Below, in pieces: positions 17,550-29,386 of a stretch of 29,470 nt of DNA. Source of the DNA: Nemertoderma westbladi (lineage: Eukaryota; Xenacoelomorpha; Nemertodermatida; Nemertodermatidae); the NCBI GenBank assembly GCA_032718475.1, contig JAUCBJ010007121.1, positions 1 through 29,470 of the forward strand, written 5' to 3'. Position 1 is the stretch's first letter, and the number at the start of each line of letters is the position of its first letter. The notes beneath the pieces are model-generated. The model did no database searches. It saw nothing but the letters and a program-made list of their open reading frames with translations, and was not told the origin of the DNA. Both the position numbers and the translations under genes were made by a program.

Positions 17550-19926
17550 ATGACTCAGTTGATAGAAGATGATGTTGGTATCAGGGAGCGATATACCCTA
17601 CCACTGCAAGCGTTTGTTGATAGTTTGATAAGCGGCGACGCGAGTCAACACACGACGGAAGACGATGGCCGTTATATCGAACCGCCAATGTCAAAGGAAC
17701 AGCTCAAGCGTGAATTGGACTATAGAAAATTCACTGCTCGCTATACGCATCGTAATGGTACGTATATGGACTTCTTAACTACTGGTCATCCTATCGATTT
17801 ACACAACACGGACGATGTAGACACTGAAAATGATTCTACTTAAATATCATGCCCAGCGGAGTCGGAATGATCAACTGAGAATTGAAGATGAAAATTCTAT
17901 TCGAAACTGACTCGAAAGAGAAGATGTTGAAGAACCGGATATACGTAGTGACTTCAACGAATATTTAGAATTCTTGAGAGAAACTTATCTAAATGTAGCT
18001 AGTCAACAAAATCTAGAAACTCGATATCCTCAAGGTATACATCATAACCCTATGGTAGAACTCAAACGACTCTATTTTACTATGATGTATCTTACCGCCG
18101 ATCGACCGCTACCTGTTGTACCGGATAGCTTCGAACAGATGGAGGAATATTGTAAAACTGGAAGAAAGATCACCAGCGTTTCCCTTACAAGACGTGCGTC
18201 TTTGGTATTACTGCGATGAATGCCCTAGACCTAATCAACAAACGGAAAGACATAAACATCCACGGAGACGTTGCACTAAACACAGTTTTACTCGCTATAC
18301 TTACGGGATATTTGAGCGTAACTTGTTCGACGTATCACCTACGCTCGCTCGACTCAAACGATCCTTAAATAAACCTATGATCAGAGTTCTGGAATACTCA
18401 GTCAGACCTCCTCATTCCCTGGTGCGACCTCAGACTCTTGATCCTAATAGTATGACGGATCCTCCTGAGTTGTACTCATTGTTCAAAGATCTAGTGTTAC
18501 CCGAACAATTAGTTGGTGGCACTCCGGTTGTGGGCTCTCTAGATATTTGCCCATCCTACCTAGCCGGATTGGGACGCGGACATCTAATATCTCCATTCAA
18601 CCCATATAATCGTCCCGGTTTAACTCCGATACAACCTGTCACCGAGGTGGAGGAAAGCATTGTACGAAATGCGCTAGACGCTATTCGGCTAAAGATCGGA
18701 AAAGGAACCGTTGCAACGTAAATTGCAACAACAAGTCCAAGCGGTAAAAGAATTAGCTTTACCCCAGTTTGATCGTGAAATCCTGAATCTTGAGGAAGAT
18801 ATCGAACTTGGACTTACATACTCTCTACAAGAGTTCTTGGATGAACGCTTCCAACAACAAGCGGAGGAGAATCAGCTCGAGGAGAAACATATCGAAATGG
18901 ATGAAAGAGAAGAAGCAGCTTTAGCCCAACCGGAAGCTCAAATCCTTATGACTGATCTCTATTCCAAAGCCATCATTCATCCTTCGATGGTTCCCCATTT
19001 CGGAGATAAACTCTTCGCCACCGCACAACCCCAACCGATTGATATCAAATTAAGATCTAGAGATCTTATCGCTGACGCTCCTATGTTACAACGTCTGCCA
19101 ATCGAGGCTGCTCGTGTCGACGGTATACTCGTTGAACCTCCGGACAATCGAGCGGATCTTGTCCGTCATATGGTACACAAGGTCAACCTACACACTAGAC
19201 CTTTACCGAACTCATTTTACGGGATCAAAGATCACCCCTATTATGTCCATTTAACTCAATAATATATGGTGAAACTGGAAGATCCTACACACAGTTTAAA
19301 GTTTCTACCATTGATAAATCCCCTCGATCTTGTTGAACTCGAACAACTACAGAAACATTTAGATCAATTGGTTAAAGTAAACTCATTCAGAAAACCTTAT
19401 AATGTTTCAAGAATAGAAAAGGACATAATACCTCCGTACAATCTCGATGGACTCATTAAAACTCGATTAGTCCATTGGAATCTCGATGTATTGTTCAAGG
19501 AATAAAGAATATGTTGATTTGTTCATAAACTCACATCCTGAGTTACAAAAAGTTCATAGGCGACCATATGAATATAAAGCCAGAGAACGCGAATTAGAGA
19601 GAACAATCCAACCGAGGAAATTTCTTACTACACACGGTCAACCAACCGCTGTCGTGCAAAAGACCCATCAAGGACCAGTAAGAGCTGCCGTCCTGAAGCG
19701 AGCTCTAAACGTTGTTCGCCCTTGTTCCACCGATGTTGATATCGATCAACCGGGTACCTCAACTGGCGGATACACCGACCGTAATCCAAAACCTTCTGAT
19801 GCAATCGTATTGCACCCTTCCCCCAGGAGTTATAGCCCTCCTAGTAAAGTGGCTCGCCCCAAAGAGAGAAAGACTCTTACTAGTCTCAAAAAACTTCGTA
19901 AACGCCGTTCACGAAAGAAGGACTGA
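17550..19926 (+). pseudogene. Unrecognised gene, founder copy of the 1892-bp array
   Basis: From ATG 17550 the reading continues through four frame changes: 17550-17843, then a frame carrying FNEYLEFLRETYLNVASQQ to about 18219, then 18116-18721, then 18693-19505, then 19470-19926. Each step is +1 relative to the last. Additional in-frame stops are TGA at 17908-17910 and, only in this copy, TAA at 19259-19261. Visible traits: a Cys/His cluster (WYYCDECPRPNQQTERHKHP then RRRC), a Gln/Glu-rich helical stretch (about 18711-18940), and an Arg/Lys-rich C-terminus (KKLRKRRSRKKD). I do not recognise the family; no RT, integrase, protease or capsid motif is seen. The basic tail would suit nucleic-acid binding or nuclear import (inference). 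Either a pseudogene or a gene requiring frameshifting. Confidence 0.6.
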
Positions 19927-20025
19927 TAGTTTAGAGTATTTTTGTATTTTAGAAACTGTGATTTTTTATATTTTATAGACTTAAATCCCATTTTCTGGGA
20001 GTGGTGTAAAAGCTTTTGCGGACAT

Positions 20026-21818
20026 AACAGATGGAGGAATATTGTAAAACTGGAAGAAAGATCACCAGCGTTTCCCTTACAAGACGTGCGTCTTTGGTAT
20101 TACTGCGATGAATGCCCTAGACCTAATCAACAAACGGAAAGACATAAACATCCACAGAGACGTTACACTAAACACAGTTTTACTCGCTATACTTACGGGA
20201 GTTTTGAGCGTAACTTGTTCGACGTATCACCTACGCTCGCTCGACTCAAACGATCCTTAAATAAACCTATGATCAGAGTTCTGGAATACTCAGTCAGACC
20301 TCCTCATTCCCTGGTGCGACCTCAGACTCTTGATCCTAATAGTATGACGGATCCTCCTGAGTTGTACTCATTGTTCAAAGATCTAGTGTTACCCGAACAA
20401 TTAGTTGGTGGCACTCCGGTTGTGGGCTCTCTAGATATTCGCCTATCCTACCTAGCCGGATTGGGACGCGGACATCTAATATCTCCATTCAACCCGTATA
20501 ATCGTCCCGGTTTAACTCCGATACAACCTGTCACCGAGGTGGAGGAAAGCATTGTACGAAATGCGCTAGACGCTATTCGGCTAAAGATCGGAAAAGGAAC
20601 CGTTGCAACGTAAATTGCAACAACAAGTCCAAGCGGTAAAAGAATTAGCTTTACCCCAGTTTGATCGTGAAATCCTGAATCTTGAGGAAGATATCGAACT
20701 TGGACTTACATACTCTCTACAAGAGTTCTTGGATGAACGCTTCCAACAACAAGCAGAGGAGAATCAGCTCGAGGAGAAACATATCGAAATGGATGAGAGA
20801 GAAGAAGCAGCTTTAGCCCAACCGGAAGCTCAAATCCTTATGACTGATCTCTATTCCAAAGCCATCATTCATCCTTCGATGGTTCCCCATTTCGGAGATA
20901 AACTCTTCGCCACCGCACAACCCCAACCGATTGATATCAAATTAAGATCTAGAGATCTTATCGCTGACGCTCCTATGTTACAACGTCTGCCAATCGAGGC
21001 TGCTCGTGTCGACGGTATACTCGTTGAACCTCCGGACAATCGAGCGGATCTTGTCCGTCATATGGTACACGAGGTCAACCTACACACTAGACCTTTACCG
21101 AACTCATTTTACGGGATCAAAGATCACCCCTATTATGTCCATTTAACTCAATATTATATGGTAAAACTGGAAGATCCTACACACAGTTTAAAGTTTCTAC
21201 CATTGATAAATCCCCTCGATCTTGTTGAACTCGAACAACTACAGAAACATTTAGATCAATTGGTTAAAGTAAACTCATTCAGAAAACCTTATAATGTTTC
21301 AAGAATAGAAAAGGACATAATACCTCCGTACAATCTCGATGGACTCATTAAAACTCGATTAGTCCATTGGAATCTCGATGTATTGTTCAAGGAATAAAGA
21401 ATATGTTGACTTGTTCATAAACTCACATCCTGAGTTACAAAAAGTTCATAGGCGACCATATGAATATAAAGCCAGAGAACGCGAATTAGAGAGAACAATC
21501 AAACCGAGGAAATTTCTTACTACACACGGTCAACCAACCGCTGTTGTGCAAAAGACCCATCAAGGACCAGTAAGAGCTGCCGTCCTGAAGCGAGCTCTAA
21601 AGGTTGTTCGCCCTTGTTCCACCGATGTTGATATCGATCAACCGGGTACCTCGACTGGCGGATACACCGACCGTAATCCAAAACCTTCTGATGCAATCGT
21701 ATTGCACCCTTCCCCCAGGAGTTATAGCCCTCCTAGTAAAGTTGCTCGCCCCAAAGAGAGAAAGACTCTTACTAGTCTCAAAAAACTTCGTAAACGCCGT
21801 TCACGAAAGAAGGACTGA
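20026..21818 (+). pseudogene. Array copy 2 of unrecognised gene
   Basis: Lacks the founder's N-terminal region (17550-18133). Frames 20026-20613, 20585-21397 and 21362-21818 each stay open; the founder's stop before YMVKLED is absent (Tyr instead). It has GCAGAG at the AEEN codons and GGTAAAACTGG after TATAT, both shared with copy 4 only. The first frame is open upstream through the junction from about 19942, adding DLNPIFWEWCKSFCGHN from trailer sequence. Function unknown. Confidence 0.6.
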
Positions 21819-21917
21819 TAGTTTAGAGTATTTTTGTATTTTAGAAACTGTGATTTTTTATATTTTATAGACTTAAATCCCATTTTCTGGGAGTGGTGTA
21901 AAAGCTTTTGCGGACAT

Positions 21918-23710
21918 AACAGATGGAGGAATATTGTAAAACTGGAAGAAAGATCACCAGCGTTTCCCTTACAAGACGTGCGTCTTTGGTATTACTGCGA
22001 TGAATGCCCTAGACCTAATCAATAAACGGAAAGACATAAACATCCACAGAGACGTTACACTAAACACAGTTTTACTCGCTATACTTACGGGAGTTTTGAG
22101 CGTAACTTGTTCGACGTATCACCTACGCTCGCTCGACTCAAACGATCCTTAAATAAACCTATGATCAGAGTTCTGGAATACTCAGTCAGACCTCCTCATT
22201 CCCTGGTGCGACCTCAGACTCTTGATCCTAATAGTATGACGGATCCTCCTGAGTTGTACTCATTGTTCAAAGATCTAGTGTTACCCGAACAATTAGTTGG
22301 TGGCACTCCGGTTGTGGGCTCTCTAGATATTCGCCTATCCTACCTAGCCGGATTGGGACGCGGACATCTAATATCTCCATTCAACCCGTATAATCGTCCC
22401 GGTTTAACTCCGATACAACCTGTCACCGAGGTGGAGGAAAGCATTGTACGAAATGCACTAGACGCTATTCGGCTAAAGATCGGAAAAGGAACCGTTGCAA
22501 TGTAAATTGCAACAACAAGTCCAAGCGGTAAAAGAATTAGCTTTACCCCAGTTTGATCGTGAAATCATGAATCTTGAGGAAGATATCGAACTTGGACTTA
22601 CATACTCTCTACAAGAGTTCTTGGATGAACGCTTCCAACAACAAGCGGAGGAGAATCAGCTCGAGGAGAAACATATCGAAATGGATGAGAGAGAAGAAGC
22701 AGCTTTAGCCCAACCGGAAGCTCAAATCCTTATGACTGATCTCTATTCCAAAGCCATCATTCATCCTTCGATGGTTCCCCATTTCGGAGATAAACTCTTC
22801 GCCACCGCACAACCCCAACCGATTGATATCAAATTAAGATCTAGAGATCTTATCGCTGACGCTCCTATGTTACAACATCTGCCAATCGAGGCTGCTCGTG
22901 TCGACGGTATACTCGTTGAACCTCCGGACAATCGAGCGGATCTTGTCCGTCATATGGTACACGAGGTCAACCTACACACTAGACCTTTACCGAACTCATT
23001 TTACGGGATCAAAGATCACCCCTATTATGTCCATTTAACTCAATATTATATGGTGAAACTGGAAGATCCTACACACAGTTTAAAGTTTCTACCATTGATA
23101 AATCCCCTCGATATTGTTGAACTCGAACAACTACAGAAACATTTAGATCAATTGGTTAAAGTAAACTCATTCAGAAAACCTTATAATGTTTCAAGAATAG
23201 AAAAGGACATAATACCTCCGTACAATCTCGATGGACTCATTAAAACTCGATTAGTCCATTGGAATCTCGATGTATTGTTCAAGGAATAAAGAATATGTTG
23301 ACTTGTTCATAAACTCACATCCTGAGTTACAAAAAGTTCATAGGCGACCATATGAATATAAAGCCAGAGAACGCGAATTAGAGAGAACAATCCAACCGAG
23401 GAAATTTCTTACTACACACGGTCAACCAACCGCTGTCGTGCAAAAGACCCATCAAGGACCAGTAAGAGCTGCCGTCCTGAAGCGAGCTCTAAACGTTGTT
23501 CGCCCTTGTTCCACCGATGTTGATATCGATCAACCGGGTACCTCAACTGGCGGATACACCGACCGTAATCCAAAACCTTCTGATGCAATCGTATTGCACC
23601 CTTCCCCCAGGAGTTATAGCCCTCCTAGTAAAGTGGCTCGCCCCAAAGAGAGAAAGACTCTTACTAGTCTCAAAAAACTTCGTAAACGCCGTTCACGAAA
23701 GAAGGACTGA
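21918..23710 (+). pseudogene. Array copy 3 of unrecognised gene
   Basis: A CAA-to-TAA change gives an in-frame stop at 22023-22025 shared with copies 5 and 6. Body variants Met for Leu (NREIMNLEED region), His for Arg (MLQHLP) and Ile for Leu (PLDIVELE) are shared with copy 5 only. The last part (IQPRKFL, ALNVVRP, GTSTGG) is of copy 1 type, unlike copies 2, 4, 5 and 6. This mosaic indicates unequal exchange or conversion. Confidence 0.6.
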
Positions 23711-23809
23711 TAGTTTAGAGTATTTTTGTATTTTAGAAACTGTGATTTTTTATATTTTATAGACTTAAATCCCATTTTCTGGGAGTGGTGTAAAAGCTTT
23801 TGCGGACAT

Positions 23810-25602
23810 AACAGATGGAGGAATATTGTAAAACTGGAAGAAAGATCACCAGCGTTTCCCTTACAAGACGTGCGTCTTTGGTATTACTGCGATGAATGCC
23901 CTAGACCTAATCAACAAACGGAAAGACATAAACATCCACAGAGACGTTACACTAAACACAGTTTTACTCGCTATACTTACGGGAGTTTTGAGCGTAACTT
24001 GTTCGACGTATCACCTACGCTCGCTCGACTCAAACGATCCTTAAATAAACCTATGATCAGAGTTCTGGAATACTCAGTCAGACCTCCTCATTCCCTGGTG
24101 CGACCTCAGACTCTTGATCCTAATAGTATGACGGATCCTCCTGAGTTGTACTCATTGTTCAAAGATCTAGTGTTACCCGAACAATTAGTTGGTGGCACTC
24201 CGGTTGTGGGCTCTCTAGATATTCGCCTATCCTACCTAGCCGGATTGGGACGCGGACATCTAATATCTCCATTCAACCCGTATAATCGTCCCGGTTTAAC
24301 TCCGATACAACCTGTCACCGAGGTGGAGGAAAGCATTGTACGAAATGCGCTAGACGCTATTCGGCTAAAGATCGGAAAAGGAACCGTTGCAACGTAAATT
24401 GCAACAACAAGTCCAAGCGGTAAAAGAATTAGCTTTACCCCAGTTTGATCGTGAAATCCTGAATCTTGAGGAAGATATCGAACTTGGACTTACATACTCT
24501 CTACAAGAGTTCTTGGATGAACGCTTCCAACAACAAGCAGAGGAGAATCAGCTCGAGGAGAAACATATCGAAATGGATGAGAGAGAAGAAGCAGCTTTAG
24601 CCCAACCGGAAGCTCAAATCCTTATGACTGATCTCTATTCCAAAGCCATCATTCATCCTTCGATGGTTCCCCATTTCGGAGATAAACTCTTCGCCACCGC
24701 ACAACCCCAACCGATTGATATCAAATTAAGATCTAGAGATCTTATCGCTGACGCTCCTATGTTACAACGTCTGCCAATCGAGGCTGCTCGTGTCGACGGT
24801 ATACTCGTTGAACCTCCGGACAATCGAGCGGATCTTGTCCGTCATATGGTACACGAGGTCAACCTACACACTAGACCTTTACCGAACTCATTTTACGGGA
24901 TCAAAGATCACCCCTATTATGTCCATTTAACTCAATATTATATGGTAAAACTGGAAGATCCTACACACAGTTTAAAGTTTCTACCATTGATAAATCCCCT
25001 CGATCTTGTTGAACTCGAACAACTACAGAAACATTTAGATCAATTGGTTAAAGTAAACTCATTCAGAAAACCTTATAATGTTTCAAGAATAGAAAAGGAC
25101 ATAATACCTCCGTACAATCTCGATGGACTCATTAAAACTCGATTAGTCCATTGGAATCTCGATGTATTGTTCAAGGAATAAAGAATATGTTGACTTGTTC
25201 ATAAACTCACATCCTGAGTTACAAAAAGTTCATAGGCGACCATATGAATATAAAGCCAGAGAACGCGAATTAGAGAGAACAATCAAACCGAGGAAATTTC
25301 TTACTACACACGGTCAACCAACCGCTGTCGTGCAAAAGACCCATCAAGGACCAGTAAGAGCTGCCGTCCTGAAGCGAGCTCTAAAGGTTGTTCGCCCTTG
25401 TTCCACCGATGTTGATATCGATCAACCGGGTACCTCGACTGGCGGATACACCGACCGTAATCCAAAACCTTCTGATGCAATCGTATTGCACCCTTCCCCC
25501 AGGAGTTATAGCCCTCCTAGTAAAGTTGCTCGCCCCAAAGAGAGAAAGACTCTTACTAGTCTCAAAAAACTTCGTAAACGCCGTTCACGAAAGAAGGACT
25601 GA
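23810..25602 (+). pseudogene. Array copy 4 of unrecognised gene
   Basis: Nearly identical to copy 2, 3784 bases away, including the uninterrupted first frame (23810-24397) and the GCAGAG and GGTAAAACTGG variants. The one difference I noticed is GCTGTCGTG where copy 2 has GCTGTTGTG (synonymous Val). Confidence 0.6.
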
Positions 25603-25701
25603 TAGTTTAGAGTATTTTTGTATTTTAGAAACTGTGATTTTTTATATTTTATAGACTTAAATCCCATTTTCTGGGAGTGGTGTAAAAGCTTTTGCGGACA
25701 T

Positions 25702-27494
25702 AACAGATGGAGGAATATTGTAAAACTGGAAGAAAGATCACCAGCGTTTCCCTTACAAGACGTGCGTCTTTGGTATTACTGCGATGAATGCCCTAGACCT
25801 AATCAATAAACGGAAAGACATAAACATCCACAGAGACGTTACACTAAACACAGTTTTACTCGCTATACTTACGGGAGTTTTGAGCGTAACTTGTTCGACG
25901 TATCACCTACGCTCGCTCGACTCAAACGATCCTTAAATAAACCTATGATCAGAGTTCTGGAATACTCAGTCAGACCTCCTCATTCCCTGGTGCGACCTCA
26001 GACTCTTGATCCTAATAGTATGACGGATCCTCCTGAGTTGTACTCATTGTTCAAAGATCTAGTGTTACCCGAACAATTAGTTGGTGGCACTCCGGTTGTG
26101 GGCTCTCTAGATATTCGCCTATCCTACCTAGCCGGATTGGGACGCGGACATCTAATATCTCCATTCAACCCGTATAATCGTCCCGGTTTAACTCCGATAC
26201 AACCTGTCACCGAGGTGGAGGAAAGCATTGTACGAAATGCACTAGACGCTATTCGGCTAAAGATCGGAAAAGGAACCGTTGCAATGTAAATTGCAACAAC
26301 AAGTCCAAGCGGTAAAAGAATTAGCTTTACCCCAGTTTGATCGTGAAATCATGAATCTTGAGGAAGATATCGAACTTGGACTTACATACTCTCTACAAGA
26401 GTTCTTGGATGAACGCTTCCAACAACAAGCGGAGGAGAATCAGCTCGAGGAGAAACATATCGAAATGGATGAGAGAGAAGAAGCAGCTTTAGCCCAACCG
26501 GAAGCTCAAATCCTTATGACTGATCTCTATTCCAAAGCCATCATTCATCCTTCGATGGTTCCCCATTTCGGAGATAAACTCTTCGCCACCGCACAACCCC
26601 AACCGATTGATATCAAATTAAGATCTAGAGATCTTATCGCTGACGCTCCTATGTTACAACATCTGCCAATCGAGGCTGCTCGTGTCGACGGTATACTCGT
26701 TGAACCTCCGGACAATCGAGCGGATCTTGTCCGTCATATGGTACACGAGGTCAACCTACACACTAGACCTTTACCGAACTCATTTTACGGGATCAAAGAT
26801 CACCCCTATTATGTCCATTTAACTCAATATTATATGGTGAAACTGGAAGATCCTACACACAGTTTAAAGTTTCTACCATTGATAAATCCCCTCGATATTG
26901 TTGAACTCGAACAACTACAGAAACATTTAGATCAATTGGTTAAAGTAAACTCATTCAGAAAACCTTATAATGTTTCAAGAATAGAAAAGGACATAATACC
27001 TCCGTACAATCTCGATGGACTCATTAAAACTCGATTAGTCCATTGGAATCTCGATGTATTGTTCAAGGAATAAAGAATATGTTGACTTGTTCATAAACTC
27101 ACATCCTGAGTTACAAAAAGTTCATAGGCGACCATATGAATATAAAGCCAGAGAACGCGAATTAGAGAGAACAATCAAACCGAGGAAATTTCTTACTACA
27201 CACGGTCAACCAACCGCTGTCGTGCAAAAGACCCATCAAGGACCAGTAAGAGCTGCCGTCCTGAAGCGAGCTCTAAAGGTTGTTTGCCCTTGTTCCACCG
27301 ATGTTGATATCGATCAACCGGGTACCTCGACTGGCAGATACACCGACCGTAATCCAAAACCTTCTGATGCAATCGTATTGCACCCTTCCCCCAGGAGTTA
27401 TAGCCCTCCTAGTAAAGTTGCTCGCCCCAAAGAGAGAAAGACTCTTACTAGTCTCAAAAAACTTCGTAAACGCCGTTCACGAAAGAAGGACTGA
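25702..27494 (+). pseudogene. Array copy 5 of unrecognised gene
   Basis: First two thirds match copy 3, 3784 bases away, with the same TAA at 25807-25809 and the Met/His/Ile variants. The last part is of copy 2/4 type (IKPRKFL, ALKVV) with two private changes, Arg to Cys (VVCPCS) and Gly to Arg (STGRY). Confidence 0.6.
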
Positions 27495-27593
27495 TAGTTT
27501 AGAGTATTTTTGTATTTTAGAAACTGTGATTTTTTATATTTTATAGACTTAAATCCCATTTTCTGGGAGTGGTGTAAAAGCTTTTGCGGACAT

Positions 27594-29386
27594 AACAGAT
27601 GGAGGAATATTGTAAAACTGGAAGAAAGATCACCAGCGTTTCCCTTACAAGACGTGCGTCTTTGGTATTACTGCGATGAATGCCCTAGACCTAATCAATA
27701 AACGGAAAGACATAAACATCCACAGAGACGTTACACTAAACACAGTTTTACTCGCTATACTTACGGGAGTTTTGAGCGTAACTTGTTCGACGTATCACCT
27801 ACGCTCGCTCGACTCAAACGATCCTTAAATAAACCTATGATCAGAGTTCTGGAATACTCAGTCAGACCTCCTCATTCCCTGGTGCGACCTCAGACTCTTG
27901 ATCCTAATAGTATGACGGATCCTCCTGAGTTGTACTCATTGTTCAAAGATCTAGTGTTACCCGAACAATTAGTTGGTGGCACTCCGGTTGTGGGCTCTCT
28001 AGATATTCGCCTATCCTACCTAGCCGGATTGGGACGCGGACATCTAATATCTCCATTCAACCCGTATAATCGTCCCGGTTTAACTCCGATACAACCTGTC
28101 ACCGAGGTGGAGGAAAGCATTGTACGAAATGCGCTAGACGCTATTCGGCTAAAGATCGGAAAAGGAACCGTTGCAACGTAAATTGCAACAACAAGTCCAA
28201 GCGGTAAAAGAATTAGCTTTACCCCAGTTTGATCGTGAAATCCTGAATCTTGAGGAAGATATCGAACTTGGACTTACATACTCTCTACAAGAGTTCTTGG
28301 ATGAACGCTTCCAACAACAAGCGGAGGAGAATCAGCTCGAGGAGAAACATATCGAAATGGATGAGAGAGAAGAAGCAGCTTTAGCCCAACCGGAAGCTCA
28401 AATCCTTATGACTGATCTCTATTCCAAAGCCATCATTCATCCTTCGATGGTTCCCCATTTCGGAGATAAACTCTTCGCCACCGCACAACCCCAACCGATT
28501 GATATCAAATTAAGATCTAGAGATCTTATCGCTGACGCTCCTATGTTACAACGTCTGCCAATCGGTGCTGCTCGTGTCGACGGTATACTCGTTGAAGCTC
28601 CGGACAATCGAGCGGATCTTGTCCGTCATATGGTACACGAGGTCAACCTACACACTAGACCTTTACCGAACTCATTTTACGGGATCAAAGATCACCCCTA
28701 TTATGTCCATTTAACTCAATGTTATATGGTGAAACTGGAAGATCCTACACACAGTTTAAAGTTTCTACCATTGATAAATCCCCTCGATCTTGTTGAACTC
28801 GAACAACTACAGAAACATTTAGATCAATTGGTTGAAGTAAACTCATTCAGAAAACCTTATAATGTTTCAAGAATAGAAAAGGACATAATACCTCCGTACA
28901 ATCTCGATGGACTCATTAAAACTCGATTAGTCCATTGGAATCTCGATGTATTGTTCAAGGAATAAAGAATATGTTGACTTGTTCATAAACTCACATCCTG
29001 AGTTACAAAAAGTTCATAGGCGACCATATGAATATAAAGCCAGAGAACGCGAATTAGAGAGAACAATCAAACCGAGGAAATTTCTTACTACACACGGTCA
29101 ACCAACCGCTGTCGTGCAAAAGACCCATCAAGGACCAGTAAGAGCTGCCGTCCTGAAGCGAGCTCTAAAGGTTGTTCGCCCTTGTTCCACCGATGTTGAT
29201 ATCGATCAACCGGGTACCTCGACTGGCGGATACACCGACCGTAATCCAAAACCTTCTGATGCAATCGTATTGCACCCTTCCCCCAGGAGTTATAGCCCTC
29301 CTAGTAAAGTTGCTCGCCCCAAAGAGAGAAAGACTCTTACTAGTCTCAAAAAACTTCGTAAACGCCGTTCACGAAAGAAGGACTGA
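27594..29386 (+). pseudogene. Array copy 6 of unrecognised gene
   Basis: TAA at 27699-27701 as in copies 3 and 5, but Leu/Arg/Leu in the body as in copies 1, 2 and 4. Private changes: Glu to Gly (LPIGAARVDG), Pro to Ala (LVEAPDN), Tyr to Cys (LTQCYM) and Lys to Glu (QLVEVNS). The C-terminal part is of copy 4 type. The unit's trailer is cut by the window end at 29470; whether more copies follow is unknown. Confidence 0.6.

Noticed and set aside
17550-19926. Alternative genetic code or ciliate contaminant explaining the frame changes
   Set aside because: The neighbouring receptor gene uses standard code and metazoan-type splicing, and the extra in-frame TGA and TAA in the founder are not explained by +1 shifts alone.
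19712-19978. 88-codon frame overlapping the C-terminal part of each array unit (repeated at 21604, 23496, 25388, 27280, 29172)
   Set aside because: Overlaps the longer basic-tailed frame out of phase, starts at TTG, and has no recognisable motif; it repeats only because the DNA repeats.
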